A stretch of DNA of 64,000 nt from Fictibacillus phosphorivorans (GTDB taxonomy: Bacteria; Bacillota; Bacilli; Bacillales; Fictibacillaceae): assembly GCF_001619875.1 (NCBI RefSeq), contig NZ_LRFC01000012.1, forward strand, positions 1 to 64,000, written 5' to 3'. Position numbers and translations under genes: made by a program. The notes under the pieces are model-generated. The model was not told the origin of the DNA. It made no database searches and saw only the letters and a list, made by a program, of their open reading frames with translations. This document shows, piece after piece, positions 1 through 8,781 of the stretch (the first letter of the stretch is position 1; each line of letters starts with the position of its first letter).

Positions 1-40
1 GTTGGGGGTCTCCCCCTGTTAGAGTAGGACGTCGCTGAGC
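1..40 (+). rRNA. rrf: 5S ribosomal RNA, 3' end (partial)
   Basis: The first 40 bases match the conserved 3' end of bacterial 5S rRNA, with the closing GAGAGTAGGACGTCGC-like segment. The tRNA cluster starts ten bases later. The rest of the rRNA operon lies upstream of the window. Confidence 0.85.
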
Positions 41-49
41 CATACATAT

Positions 50-124
50 TCCACAGTAGCTCAGTGGTAGAGCTATCGGCTGTTAACCGATCGGTCGTAG
101 GTTCGAGTCCTACCTGTGGAGCCA
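50..124 (+). tRNA. tRNA-Asn (GTT)
   Basis: Cloverleaf with anticodon GTT in a CGGCTGTTAACCG anticodon arm, GGTTCGAGTCC T-arm and encoded CCA end. First tRNA after 5S. Confidence 0.96.
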
Positions 125-128
125 TATT

Positions 129-220
129 GGAGAGCTGTCCGAGAGGTCGAAGGAGCACGATTGGAAATCGTGTATACGGTCAACCCCGTATCAAGGGTTC
201 GAATCCCTTGCTCTCCGCCA
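129..220 (+). tRNA. tRNA-Ser (GGA)
   Basis: Class II tRNA with a long variable arm, anticodon GGA, acceptor GGAGAGC/GCTCTCC and encoded CCA. Confidence 0.96.
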
Positions 221-247
221 GATACATACTCTCTAGTTCAAATAAAT

Positions 248-322
248 GGCCCGTTGGTCAAGCGGTTAAGACACCGCCCTTTCACGGCGGTAACACGGGT
301 TCGAATCCCGTACGGGTCACCA
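248..322 (+). tRNA. tRNA-Glu (TTC)
   Basis: Anticodon TTC in CCGCCCTTTCACGGCGG, acceptor GGCCCGT/ACGGGTC and encoded CCA. Confidence 0.96.
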
Positions 323-349
323 CATATATACATAACCAACTTAAAATAT

Positions 350-425
350 GGAGGATTAGCTCAGCTGGGAGAGCACCTGCCTTACAAGCAGGGGGTCGGC
401 GGTTCGAACCCGTCATCCTCCACCA
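350..425 (+). tRNA. tRNA-Val (TAC)
   Basis: Anticodon TAC in CCTGCCTTACAAGCAGG, acceptor GGAGGAT/ATCCTCC and encoded CCA. Confidence 0.96.
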
Positions 426-457
426 TTTAAACTTTAAAAATATCATATTTTTATCAT

Positions 458-534
<77 letters not shown>

Positions 535-538
535 ATTT

Positions 539-614
539 GGACTCGTGGTGTAGTGGTTAACATGCCTGCCTGTCACGCAGGAGATCGCCGGTTCGACCCC
601 GGTCGGGTCCGCCA
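539..614 (+). tRNA. tRNA-Asp (GTC)
   Basis: Anticodon GTC in CCTGCCTGTCACGCAGG, acceptor GGACTCG/CGGGTCC and encoded CCA. Confidence 0.96.
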
Positions 615-659
615 TTTTTATTTAAACGGTGGCTTTACAACACCAAGACATTGTTTCTT

Positions 660-735
<76 letters not shown>

Positions 736-743
736 TTTTTTTT

Positions 744-819
<76 letters not shown>

Positions 820-901
820 GTTTTTTCTTCCTTAAATGGAATAAAAAACGTATTGAAAAACAGGGTGTTTATGTTTTATAATAAAACCTGTCTTCATTTG
901 T

Positions 902-986
902 GGAGGGGTAGCGAAGTGGCTAAACGCGGCGGACTGTAAATCCGCTCCCTCCGGGTTCGGCGGTTCGAATCCGTCCCCCTCCACCA
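902..986 (+). tRNA. tRNA-Tyr (GTA)
   Basis: Class II tRNA with a long variable arm, anticodon GTA, acceptor GGAGGGG/CCCCTCC and encoded CCA. Confidence 0.96.
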
Positions 987-1004
987 TCTTTTAATTCCTT
1001 ATAT

Positions 1005-1078
1005 AGGGGCATAGTTTAAAGGTAGAACGAAGGTCTCCAAAACCTTTGGTGTGGGTTCGATTCCTACTGCCCCTGCCA
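1005..1078 (+). tRNA. tRNA-Trp (CCA)
   Basis: Anticodon CCA in AAGGTCTCCAAAACCTT, acceptor AGGGGCA/TGCCCCT and encoded 3' CCA. Confidence 0.96.
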
Positions 1079-1090
1079 AATATATACTGT

Positions 1091-1167
1091 GGCGGTCGTG
1101 GCGAAGTGGTTAACGCATCGGATTGTGGTTCCGACATTCGGGGGTTCGATTCCCCTCGTCCGCCCCA
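1091..1167 (+). tRNA. tRNA-His (GTG)
   Basis: Anticodon GTG, with an extra 5' G (G-1) opposite C73 as in all bacterial tRNA-His. The acceptor has an apparent U5-U68 mismatch (GCGGTCG against CGTCCGC). CCA is encoded. Confidence 0.94.
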
Positions 1168-1182
1168 TTAATATTAAAGTGT

Positions 1183-1257
1183 TGGGCTATAGCCAAGCGG
1201 TAAGGCAACGGACTTTGACTCCGTCATGCGTTGGTTCGAATCCAGCTAGCCCAGCCA
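1183..1257 (+). tRNA. tRNA-Gln (TTG)
   Basis: Anticodon TTG in ACGGACTTTGACTCCGT, acceptor TGGGCTA/TAGCCCA and encoded CCA. Confidence 0.96.
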
Positions 1258-1328
1258 TTTTTATTTTTATAACATAAGATGCCTTTAACAGCATATTATA
1301 AGTTAATTAAAAAGTTAATTAAATGTTT

Positions 1329-1403
1329 GCGGAAGTAGTTCAGTGGTAGAATACAACCTTGCCAAGGTTGGGGTCGCGGGTTCGAATCCCGTCTTCCGCT
1401 CCA
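1329..1403 (+). tRNA. tRNA-Gly (GCC)
   Basis: Anticodon GCC in CAACCTTGCCAAGGTTG, acceptor GCGGAAG/CTTCCGC and encoded CCA. Confidence 0.96.
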
Positions 1404-1416
1404 TTTTTTATATTCT

Positions 1417-1491
1417 GGCGGCATAGCCAAGTGGTAAGGCACGGGTCTGCAAAACCCTTATCCCCCGGTTCGAATCCGGGTGCCGCCTCCA
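1417..1491 (+). tRNA. tRNA-Cys (GCA)
   Basis: Anticodon GCA, acceptor GGCGGCA/TGCCGCC and encoded CCA. Confidence 0.96.
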
Positions 1492-1518
1492 TAATTCCAA
1501 TTCAAAAAAGATTCAAAT

Positions 1519-1603
1519 GCCGGTGTGGCGGAATTGGCAGACGCGCACGACTCAAAATCGTGTTCCTTCTGGAGTGTCGGTTCGACCCCGACCACCGGTA
1601 CCA
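1519..1603 (+). tRNA. tRNA-Leu (CAA)
   Basis: Class II tRNA with a long variable arm. Anticodon loop CTCAAAA gives anticodon CAA; acceptor GCCGGTG/CACCGGT-type stem; encoded CCA. Last tRNA of the cluster. Confidence 0.95.
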
Positions 1604-1629
1604 TTTTACTTAACTTAACATTTGAACTT

Positions 1630-1661
1630 AAAACTTCTCACATCTGTGGGGAGTTTTTTAT
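1630..1661 (+). terminator. rho-independent terminator of the rRNA-tRNA operon
   Basis: A ten-pair stem AACTTCTCAC/GTGGGGAGTT closes on an ATCT loop and runs into T6. It lies 26 bases after the last tRNA. Confidence 0.9.
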
Positions 1662-1729
1662 TTGGTTTTTAACACTTTGTACTTTAACTTAGCCTAACCA
1701 TTTCATTTCACCAAAGGGGGTACGCAATA

Positions 1730-3961
1730 ATGGATGACTTCTTCGCTAAAATGAAAAAAGATTTAGGAATCTCTTTAAATGATGTTCAAAAAAAAGCAGT
1801 ACTCCACACAGAGGGACCTCTTCTATTGCTCGCATCGCCAGGATCTGGGAAAACAACTACGATCATCATGCGTATTGGCTATTTAATTAAGCAAAAAGGC
1901 GTAGATCCATGGCGTATAAAAGCAGTTACATTCAGTAAAGCTTCGGCAAACGATATGAAAGAACGCTATGTGCGATTTTATCCTGATCTTCAACCCGCAG
2001 ACTTTTCGACCATACATAGCTTTGCTTTTGAAGTCGTTAGAAATTACCACAGACAGATGGGGATTTCTTTTCGAATTATTGAAGGGGAGCAAGAATTAGA
2101 CGAGAATGCAGCACGGGATGAAAACATTCAGATGAATAAGAAGCTGATATTGAGAAACTTGTTTAAGTCAATCGTAGGTGAGAATATAACTGAGGACCAA
2201 ATGGAAGAGCTCACAACGTATATCAGCTATATTAAAAATAAAATGCTTCCTAGAGAACAATGGTCAACTGTGTCTTGTGATGTTCCAAAAGCTGAACAAA
2301 TCATTATTCAATATGAAGAATTTAAGCGTGCTGATCAAAATCATATTTTATTGGATTTTGATGATATGCTTACCATTTGTAATGAGGTATTAGAAAGTAA
2401 TGAGAATTTGCTGAGGCTGTACCAGCAAAGATATGATTATATTTTAACCGATGAAAGTCAAGATACCTCGCTGGTGCAGCATTCCATTATAGAAAAATTG
2501 GTTTCAAATCATAAGAACTTATGTGTAGTAGCCGATGATGATCAATCAATCTATAGCTGGAGAGGTGCTGAGCCTGCTTATTTACTCGAATTTAAAAAGG
2601 TGTATCCTGAAGCTGTAATCCTGTTTATGGAGCAGAACTATCGATCAACACAGGATATCGTGAAAGTATCTAATCAATTTATTAAACGAAACAAGAATAG
2701 GTACGAAAAGAACATGTTCACAGAGAATCCTCTGTATAAACCGATAGAAATAAGTAATCTCATCAATTTTAAAGAACAATCCAAATACTTGGTTAAGGAA
2801 CTTCAAGAGGAAGAGGATTTAAAGGATATCGCTATTTTATACCGTAACAATTCCTCCTCAATAGGTTTAATGAATGATTTTGATCGTGCAGGGATTCCTT
2901 TTTATATGAAGGATGCTGATAATCGCTTCTTTTCACACTGGGTCGTTCAGGATATATTGAATTTTATGCGCATGGCTTTTACGGATAAACGGCTAGATAT
3001 TCTAGAGAAGATTCATTTAAAATTTAACGGCTATATTAGTAAGCAGCAGATGAATGCTTTAAAGCAATTGAATACGAATGATTCTGTATTTGATAACTTG
3101 CTGAAACATGTGAAATTACAGGAATATCAAGTTAAGTTATTGAAAGCAAGCCAAGAAACGTTTAAAGAAATGAAAGAAATGAAGCCGCTTAAAGCTATTA
3201 GAGTTATCAGGGATCGGTTAGGTTATGATAAGGCACTTGAAAAGACCTGTAAGAATCTCGGATTTCGTATCGATACCTTGATTGGCATTTTAGATACGCT
3301 TGAGGAGATTGCTTCTGACTTAGAGAGTCTTGAGGATTTTGCAAAAAGGCTGAGGCATTTGGAAGCTGTTTTAAAGAGAGCCAAAAGGATGAAAGGGCAG
3401 AATTCAGTAACGCTCTCCACATTTCATAGCTCAAAAGGTCTTGAGTTTGAGAAGGTATATATGATTGATTTAGTAGAAGGGATCATACCTTCTAGTGAAG
3501 ATCGAACTGAAACCGGTTTGATGGAAGAATCGACTCGTCTTTTTTATGTAGGAATGACAAGGGCAAAAAAACAATTAAAACTTATTTCTTATGATTATCG
3601 GGACGGAAAAAAGGCTGAAGAATCCCTATTTGTTGCTGATGTTAAGAACATTATCAATCCTCCTGATCTATCTTCACCTAAAGGGATCATAACTCAAAAA
3701 AATATTAGAATAAAAAAAGAAATTGGGGCAAGTGATCGAGAAAAGGTAAATGGTGTTCCTTACAATCCAAATGCTATCCGAGAAAAGGAAGCAATACGTG
3801 CAGGTATAACAGTTGTTCATAGGGTTTTCGGAACGGGCGAAATTACAAATGTAAATGAGGAATTTATTCAGATTAAGTTTCCATCCAAAGAAAAAAAGCT
3901 ATCTATAAAAGCTTGTATAGATATGGGGTTATTAGAGCTCAAGAAAAAAGAAAATCTTTAA
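1730..3961 (+). CDS. UvrD/PcrA-like superfamily 1A DNA helicase (YjcD-like)
   Basis: ATP-dependent 3'-5' DNA helicase or translocase, presumably in DNA repair or replication-fork maintenance. Canonical motifs are visible: Walker A ASPGSGKTT near residue 35, Walker B DESQD at 241-245, ADDDQSIYSWRG near 268, QNYRST, then HSSKGLEF and VGMTRAKKQL in the second RecA half. At 743 residues it matches the size of PcrA/UvrD, but the 1B/2B regions are divergent, so it looks like a second, YjcD-type paralogue and not the main PcrA (inference). The C-terminal 60 residues have a small basic VHRVFGTGEI segment like the Tudor-like tail of PcrA-type helicases. ATG follows AAAGGGGGT. It stands alone between two terminators. 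Confidence 0.85.
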   Translation: MDDFFAKMKKDLGISLNDVQKKAVLHTEGPLLLLASPGSGKTTTIIMRIGYLIKQKGVDPWRIKAVTFSKASANDMKERYVRFYPDLQPADFSTIHSFAFEVVRNYHRQMGISFRIIEGEQELDENAARDENIQMNKKLILRNLFKSIVGENITEDQMEELTTYISYIKNKMLPREQWSTVSCDVPKAEQIIIQYEEFKRADQNHILLDFDDMLTICNEVLESNENLLRLYQQRYDYILTDESQDTSLVQHSIIEKLVSNHKNLCVVADDDQSIYSWRGAEPAYLLEFKKVYPEAVILFMEQNYRSTQDIVKVSNQFIKRNKNRYEKNMFTENPLYKPIEISNLINFKEQSKYLVKELQEEEDLKDIAILYRNNSSSIGLMNDFDRAGIPFYMKDADNRFFSHWVVQDILNFMRMAFTDKRLDILEKIHLKFNGYISKQQMNALKQLNTNDSVFDNLLKHVKLQEYQVKLLKASQETFKEMKEMKPLKAIRVIRDRLGYDKALEKTCKNLGFRIDTLIGILDTLEEIASDLESLEDFAKRLRHLEAVLKRAKRMKGQNSVTLSTFHSSKGLEFEKVYMIDLVEGIIPSSEDRTETGLMEESTRLFYVGMTRAKKQLKLISYDYRDGKKAEESLFVADVKNIINPPDLSSPKGIITQKNIRIKKEIGASDREKVNGVPYNPNAIREKEAIRAGITVVHRVFGTGEITNVNEEFIQIKFPSKEKKLSIKACIDMGLLELKKKENL

Positions 3962-3965
3962 ATGA

Positions 3966-4000
3966 AGCGAATACTGTTTTCTGCAGTATTCGCTTTTATT
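3966..4000 (+). terminator. terminator of the helicase gene
   Basis: Hairpin AGCGAATACTG/CAGTATTCGCT with a short loop followed by TTTTATTTTA, directly after the helicase stop. Confidence 0.85.
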
Positions 4001-4108
4001 TTACATAAAAATAGGTCATATCTCCCTTAAATATTTTAATATTTTACAATTTTCTGATAAGTAAGGAGGATTTATACATATTTATTAGAATTATACATTC
4101 TAGTAGAT

Positions 4109-4124
4109 GTGAATACTCATTCAC
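4109..4124. promoter_or_regulatory. TetR-type operator-like palindrome before yhgE
   Basis: GTGAATACTCATTCAC is an inverted repeat (GTGAAT-N4-ATTCAC) 45 bases before the yhgE start. Its right half resembles TGAATGA-type TetR/FadR operators of Bacillus. In B. subtilis yhgE sits beside a TetR gene (yhgD); none is adjacent here. The binding protein is inferred only. Confidence 0.45.
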
Positions 4125-4168
4125 TTTTACAAAAATGTTCTTATTTTGTATAAACGGGGGGGAAAGGG

Positions 4169-6625
4169 ATGAGTGTCTTTCGCTTATTTTTGGCTGAGAT
4201 GACAAAGCTGGCAGCAAAAAAAGGGGTATTGATTTCTGTTATTGCTGCGCTGCTTGTTCCGGTCGTCTATGGTGGTATTCTATTATCACCAAAATGGGGT
4301 CCGTACGACAATTTGTCAAACTTGCCTGTAGCAGTGGTCAACAAGGACAAAGGCGCACTGTCGAATGATGAGCCGATCAATGTAGGGAATGATTTGGTCG
4401 CAGATTTAAAGAAAGGGCAGGATCTCGGATGGGACTTTGTCAGCTCTACTGAAGCTAAGAAGGGTCTTGATAGCCTAAAGTATTATATGGTTATTGAAAT
4501 TCCTGAAGACTTTTCTCAAAGAGTGACAACGGTTTTAGAAGATAATCCGCAAAAACTTGAGTTGAAATATATTCAAAATGAAGGTTTAAACTTCATGGCA
4601 GCTCAGGTAACGAGAAGTGCTACAGAAAAGTTAAGAGAAAAACTGGGGGATAAGATTACAGAAAAGTATGCGAGCAACATGTTTGCAAGTCTCGGAGACG
4701 TTTCTGATGGATTTCAAAAAGCAGCAGACGGTTCAGGTAAACTAAATACAGGAATGTCTGATCTCCATGACGGAACGAGCTTACTTTTGGAATCGCTTAC
4801 AAACAAAACAGCTGACATTTCGAAATTAGCCAATGGAGCAAAAGAGCTCCAAAATGGAACGGGACAAATGGTTAATTCTTTATCAGCTAAACAAGCAGAC
4901 ATCAGCAAACTCGCGAATGGATCTCAACAGCTAAGTGCTGGGACTGCAGAAATGCTCAAATCTCTGCAAGCAAAATCTGGGGATATTTCTAAACTAGCTG
5001 CTGGTTCTGCAGCAGCGAATGAAGGTACTGGATTATTATTGCAAGGATTGAAGGACAAGCAGTCAGGCATTAAAGATTTAGCTGCTGGAGCGAAGCAGCT
5101 TGGCGATAATATCCCTCAATTAAAGCAGGGTACATCTGGAGTTCTTGCAGGATTAAAAGGTGTTCAAAGTGCGATAAAGGGTGAACTTGCACCTGGGACA
5201 CAAGCTGTTTCTGCCGGAGTAAGTACGGTAGTAGATGAATCAAAGCAATTGGGAGCTGGTCTACAAGTTTTATCATCAGATCTTCAAGCTTTCTTAAAAG
5301 ATCACCCAGACCTGCAAAACGATCCTGCTTTTATGAAGATATATGGAACGAGTCAGGCGTTAGCTCAAAAAACTGCTGACCCAGAAAAAGGGAAGCAGCT
5401 TGAGGCTCTCAAACAAGGAGCGGCATCAATCGCGGCTGCCTTCACAGCGAATGAAGTACCTAATCCAAAATCTTTGGCAGACGGTGTAAATCAACTCGTT
5501 GCTGGTCAAACTTTAGTTGATAACGGAGTAACAACGCTAAGCGAAAAGGTCCCTCTTCTTCAACAGGGAACGGCTTCTGTGGAAAGCGGTTGGAACACGA
5601 TGGTCGGTAAGGTTGGAGAGCTCCACGCAGGAACGTCCCAAATCGCTGCAGGAAACCAATCGGTTAATACGGGCTGGACAGCGTTAACGACTGGGGTTAC
5701 TCAGTTGAACGATGGGGCAACTCAAATCTCAGCGGGTAACTCTTCGGTTGAAAAAGGCTGGCGCGATCTGACAGCTGGTGCAACTAAAATTAACTCTGGA
5801 ATGTTACAGGTTCGGGATGGCAACACTTCGGTTGAAAAGGGCTGGGGTGAATTGACTGAAGGAGTAACAAAGCTAAATGATGGTGCGGGACAATTAAATG
5901 ATGGAAGCAGCGAGCTATCATCGGGTCTTAAGGATGGGGCGGAAAAAACGAGCACGATTAAAGCGGCTACTGATAAAAATTTAAGCATGTTCTCATCACC
6001 AGTAGAACTGAAAAGTGAAACGGTTAATAAATACCCATTATATCGTGATTCAACGGCACCATATGTACTTTCACTCGCATTATTTGTGGGTATCTTGATC
6101 ATGTCACTTTTCATTAACTTTAAGAAACCTCAAGAGATCTCTGCAATTTCTTGGTTCGGAGCTAAGTTTTTGAACCTCGGTGCACTTGCGATTGTACAAG
6201 CATTGCTGCTATCAACTGTCGTTCTGCTTTTCTTACATGTAAAAGTTCAAAACCCAGTTGGATTTATAGCTTTTGCTGTTTTTGTGAGTATTGTGTTCAC
6301 AAGCATCGTGTTATTCTTTGCTTCATTTGGAAACATCGGACGCTTTATTGCATTTGCACTTGTGATTCTTCAGCTTTCAACAACAGGAGCAAACTTGCCA
6401 ATAGCTATGCTGCCAGAAAATTTGCGTACATTAAGTGAGTTTTTACCGTTCACTTATTCGATCGCTGGCTTTAAAGCGCTTATTACGTTGAATAACACAA
6501 GCTCTGCTTTTGCGAATATGAGCGTACTACTCGTCTATCTACTTGCCTTCAGTCTTTTGTCGATAGCAGTATACTTGTTTACAAAAGCGAAAAGTCAGCC
6601 GCAAAAACTGGATTTAGCGGGCTGA
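4169..6625 (+). CDS. yhgE: YhgE/Pip-family membrane protein
   Basis: Member of the YhgE/Pip (phage infection protein) family, related to EsaA/YueB of type VII secretion and phage-receptor proteins; the biochemical role is unsettled. The order seen is typical: one N-terminal membrane segment (about residues 18-40), then an extracellular PVAVVNKDKGA-type domain, a long middle region (about 170-600) of repeated LxxGxxxLxxG pseudo-heptads such as ADISKLANG and NSSVEKGW, then five hydrophobic C-terminal segments resembling an ABC-2-type membrane domain. At 818 residues it is slightly longer than B. subtilis YhgE, apparently through extra repeat copies. RBS GGGGGGAAAGG precedes ATG. No WXG100 or ESX genes are nearby, so a T7SS role is not supported. 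Confidence 0.85.
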   Translation: MSVFRLFLAEMTKLAAKKGVLISVIAALLVPVVYGGILLSPKWGPYDNLSNLPVAVVNKDKGALSNDEPINVGNDLVADLKKGQDLGWDFVSSTEAKKGLDSLKYYMVIEIPEDFSQRVTTVLEDNPQKLELKYIQNEGLNFMAAQVTRSATEKLREKLGDKITEKYASNMFASLGDVSDGFQKAADGSGKLNTGMSDLHDGTSLLLESLTNKTADISKLANGAKELQNGTGQMVNSLSAKQADISKLANGSQQLSAGTAEMLKSLQAKSGDISKLAAGSAAANEGTGLLLQGLKDKQSGIKDLAAGAKQLGDNIPQLKQGTSGVLAGLKGVQSAIKGELAPGTQAVSAGVSTVVDESKQLGAGLQVLSSDLQAFLKDHPDLQNDPAFMKIYGTSQALAQKTADPEKGKQLEALKQGAASIAAAFTANEVPNPKSLADGVNQLVAGQTLVDNGVTTLSEKVPLLQQGTASVESGWNTMVGKVGELHAGTSQIAAGNQSVNTGWTALTTGVTQLNDGATQISAGNSSVEKGWRDLTAGATKINSGMLQVRDGNTSVEKGWGELTEGVTKLNDGAGQLNDGSSELSSGLKDGAEKTSTIKAATDKNLSMFSSPVELKSETVNKYPLYRDSTAPYVLSLALFVGILIMSLFINFKKPQEISAISWFGAKFLNLGALAIVQALLLSTVVLLFLHVKVQNPVGFIAFAVFVSIVFTSIVLFFASFGNIGRFIAFALVILQLSTTGANLPIAMLPENLRTLSEFLPFTYSIAGFKALITLNNTSSAFANMSVLLVYLLAFSLLSIAVYLFTKAKSQPQKLDLAG

Positions 6626-6647
6626 TTGCAAACTGTATAATACAAAT

Positions 6648-6685
6648 AAAAAAGTTCCCAGGCTCTTTGGCCGGGAACTTTTTTG
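6648..6685 (+). terminator. terminator after yhgE
   Basis: AAAAAAGTTCCC/GGGAACTTTTTT hairpin, 23 bases after the stop; the A-run and T-run make it bidirectional. Confidence 0.9.
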
Positions 6686-6737
6686 AATCTTCTTCTTGTA
6701 CACTGAATATGTAGGTGTAAAGGAGGTTAGCTATGTT

Positions 6738-6941
6738 ATGTATAGAGATCGGCGTGTCACGGTTTGTTTGATACTCATTACGATCTCCTTGGTTTCGATA
6801 ACCTTTATTACGGCAGATATCTTTCACTATATGCACATGATCAACGGCTTGCTGGTAAGGATTTTTCAATCATTACGGCTTCTTGTTGTCATGCTTATTC
6901 TTTTAGTGTTTTCTATCCTTGTATTATTTCGATATTTATAG
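6738..6941 (+). CDS. small two-helix membrane protein, unknown function
   Basis: A 67-residue reading frame with start ATG at 6738, chosen because AAAGGAGG lies 11-12 bases upstream and the earlier in-frame ATG at 6696 has no ribosome binding site. Two strongly hydrophobic segments (about residues 7-27 and 45-66) are separated by a short loop DIFHYMHMINGLL, which suggests a small integral membrane protein. A terminator follows within 15 bases, so it is probably a single-gene unit. I recognise no family. Confidence 0.55.
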   Translation: MYRDRRVTVCLILITISLVSITFITADIFHYMHMINGLLVRIFQSLRLLVVMLILLVFSILVLFRYL

Positions 6942-6955
6942 TGATGACTCACATG

Positions 6956-6980
6956 CCCCTTGTTCAAGGGGTTTTTATTT
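6956..6980 (+). terminator. terminator after the small membrane protein
   Basis: CCCCTTG-TTC-AAGGGG hairpin followed by TTTTTATTTT. Confidence 0.8.
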
Positions 6981-7061
6981 TGGATAAAAGCATAATGATT
7001 TTTTAGAAAAATAAAGTAAAGATATAGCACTACATACTTTTGACTCAATAGGGGGTTGCTG

Positions 7062-7739
7062 ATGAAGTTTGATACATCTTTAATTAACAAGAAGTGGGTG
7101 TATCTAGGCTTAATCGCTCTAGTGTTAGTAGTTGTGAGTTCCGTAGCTGCACATTCTGTTGGCTTTAACAATGCTTCCGTTCTATTGTATGATAAAAAAG
7201 TTACAGCAGATGAAATTGACGGTGAAATCACAGAGTTGAGAAGTGAGCTGAAAAATATAGAAGAAAAAGTGGAAGCGATGGAGGAAGAGGAAAGCAATAA
7301 GCAGGCTGAATTGGATGGACTGCAAATGAAGTACGAAGAAGTTTCAGGGTTGGTCAGTCAAAAGGAAAATATTCAAAAAGAAATCGATACGTTAGTGAAT
7401 CAAGTCGATGAAAAGAATGGTGAATTAAAAAAGATCAGCGGTGAGGTCTCGAATAAGAAAAGTGTGCTTGATAAATTAAATAAAGGCATACTGGCAAAAA
7501 AGAAGGAACCTAGAACTTTAGTTGCTGGCGTCTTTGAAGCTGGGAAAGACATTCCTCCAGGTAGATATAAAGTAGAGCCAGTGAACGGATTTGGTAATTA
7601 CTTTGTAAATGGCGGGAGTAAAGTGAACATCATCTTAGGAAGAGGAGATGACTTGTTTCTTCCTGAATACGTGTTTGAACTGTATGAAGGAGACGAAATT
7701 GAAGCTACATTGTCAGTTAAATACACGCTTGTCGAATAA
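7062..7739 (+). CDS. membrane-anchored coiled-coil protein with C-terminal PGRY domain
   Basis: Unknown function. The start is ATG at 7062, six bases after GGGGG; the upstream in-frame TTG at 7056 touches that site. The 225-residue protein has one N-terminal membrane segment (about 12-32), a long charged coiled coil (about 55-145, rich in E, K and Q heptads), and a C-terminal domain beginning GVFEAGKDIPPGRYKV. The AGxDIPPGRYxV motif occurs in secreted or lipoprotein beta-sandwich domains of Firmicutes (family knowledge); no enzymatic residues are evident. Predicted topology puts the coil and domain outside the cell. It may be an envelope spacer or adaptor; this is inference. Confidence 0.6.
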   Translation: MKFDTSLINKKWVYLGLIALVLVVVSSVAAHSVGFNNASVLLYDKKVTADEIDGEITELRSELKNIEEKVEAMEEEESNKQAELDGLQMKYEEVSGLVSQKENIQKEIDTLVNQVDEKNGELKKISGEVSNKKSVLDKLNKGILAKKKEPRTLVAGVFEAGKDIPPGRYKVEPVNGFGNYFVNGGSKVNIILGRGDDLFLPEYVFELYEGDEIEATLSVKYTLVE

Positions 7740-7842
7740 AAAGGAGTTTGGCTGTATCAAAATTATAAAATTGTTTAAAAGAACTTGTCATAAATGTCCT
7801 ATATTCTGCTTATATATAGAATAAGTTAGTTGTAGGTTTTAA

Positions 7843-7884
7843 TGCAGGGCTTCGTTGATCCAATGAAGCCCTGCATTTTTTTGT
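7843..7884 (+). terminator. strong terminator downstream of the coiled-coil gene
   Basis: TGCAGGGCTTC/GAAGCCCTGCA hairpin followed by T7, about 100 bases after the stop and just before a 21-bp-period array. Confidence 0.85.
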
Positions 7885-7887
7885 TTT

Positions 7888-8013
7888 TCATGATGTGAGC
7901 AGTGAATACGGCGAGTATAAGCAATAATCCGGCCAGATTACATCATAATACAGCGAGTTATTCCATTAATCCGGCTAGTTTTTAACATATATCGGCGAGT
8001 CGACAAATAGGAA
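7888..8013. repeat. 21-bp-period intergenic array 1 (CGGCGAG core)
   Basis: Units begin at 7909, 7930, 7951, 7972 and 7993, exactly 21 bp apart, with core CGGCGAGT, CGGCCAGA, CAGCGAGT, CGGCTAGT and CGGCGAGT. The remainder of each unit is AT-rich and variable; units 1 and 3 share an AATC end, so a 42-bp dimer is suggested. It lies between convergent genes. It is not a CRISPR: the repeats are short, degenerate and without spacers, and no cas genes are present. Confidence 0.85.
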
Positions 8014-8049
8014 TGTAGTGCATCAAATGCTCAAAATGAAAAAACGCCG

Positions 8050-8703
8050 TTAAATGATGCTAATCTCAGCACTTCCCCCATTCACTTGTGTGAACATCTT
8101 AGCCATTGACTCCAATAATTCGGCCGCTTCATTTTTATCCATTGAGGGCTGCAAATAGACGATATGCAGCGCGTTGCGAACCGTTTCATCCACCATCGTT
8201 CGCTTGGAGTCTACAATCGGACTGCCAAAAGCACCAAAGGAGTCAGCGGACAACAGTTTGCCTTCCATATTCATCTCACGTCCGTTCAATCCCTCATACA
8301 AATCTTCAGCACGACCGATGCGAATCTCCACATCACCCTTAATCTGATCGAGATTATATAGGCCGATTGGAATGGCAAAACGAATGGAGAAAAAGTTATT
8401 AACGTCCACTCCAGAATTGATCGAAGGCAGATCCTTTCCGCCTATAACACGTCGCAATAGCGCTTCTGAAGCGGGACGGTACCTTGAAGGATCAGTACCT
8501 AGCGTTTTAAAGACGGAGCGGTATTCAGCAACACCAGGGTAATCTGCAGCCGTTTTTTCTTCAAGACGCAGTGATTCTGTAAAAAGCTGGAATCTCCCTT
8601 TTATCATTTGCGGTGACTCGCTAATCGCGATATCATGGTATGTAATTGTACCTATTTTAAAATTTGGGACAAGTTCGTTTATTTTTGAAGAAATAGTGAT
8701 CAT
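8050..8703 (-). CDS. B3/B4 tRNA-binding-domain protein
   Basis: A 217-residue stand-alone B3/B4 domain protein, related to the editing/tRNA-binding domain of phenylalanyl-tRNA synthetase beta. Such free-standing proteins are proposed to act on mischarged tRNA or amino-acid analogues (family knowledge; not proven for this one). Visible features include the central PSRYRPASEALLRRVIGG segment and the following NNFFSIRFAIPIGLYNLD, typical of the family. The start is one of two adjacent ATGs (8706 or 8703); the second has better spacing from GGGG. A longer N-terminal extension is possible in frame but lacks a ribosome binding site. The gene is divergent from queG. Confidence 0.75.
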   Translation of the reverse strand: MITISSKINELVPNFKIGTITYHDIAISESPQMIKGRFQLFTESLRLEEKTAADYPGVAEYRSVFKTLGTDPSRYRPASEALLRRVIGGKDLPSINSGVDVNNFFSIRFAIPIGLYNLDQIKGDVEIRIGRAEDLYEGLNGREMNMEGKLLSADSFGAFGSPIVDSKRTMVDETVRNALHIVYLQPSMDKNEAAELLESMAKMFTQVNGGSAEISII

Positions 8704-8781
8704 CATCGAACCCCGTTTCGGTTTTATAGATAATTGTAGTTTAACATAAGTGTGGAAAATAAATGTAAAGGAGGGATATGC

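Noticed and set aside
5722-6114. Minus-strand 130-codon frame inside yhgE
   Set aside because: Arises from the repetitive codon pattern of the coiled repeat region. No start signal.
4169-6625. Type VII secretion locus around YhgE/EsaA-like protein
   Set aside because: No WXG100, EssC or EsaB genes nearby; yhgE alone is common in Bacilli.
7888-8013. CRISPR interpretation of the periodic arrays
   Set aside because: Period of 20-21 is too short for repeat plus spacer, the repeats are degenerate, no leader and no cas genes are present in the window.
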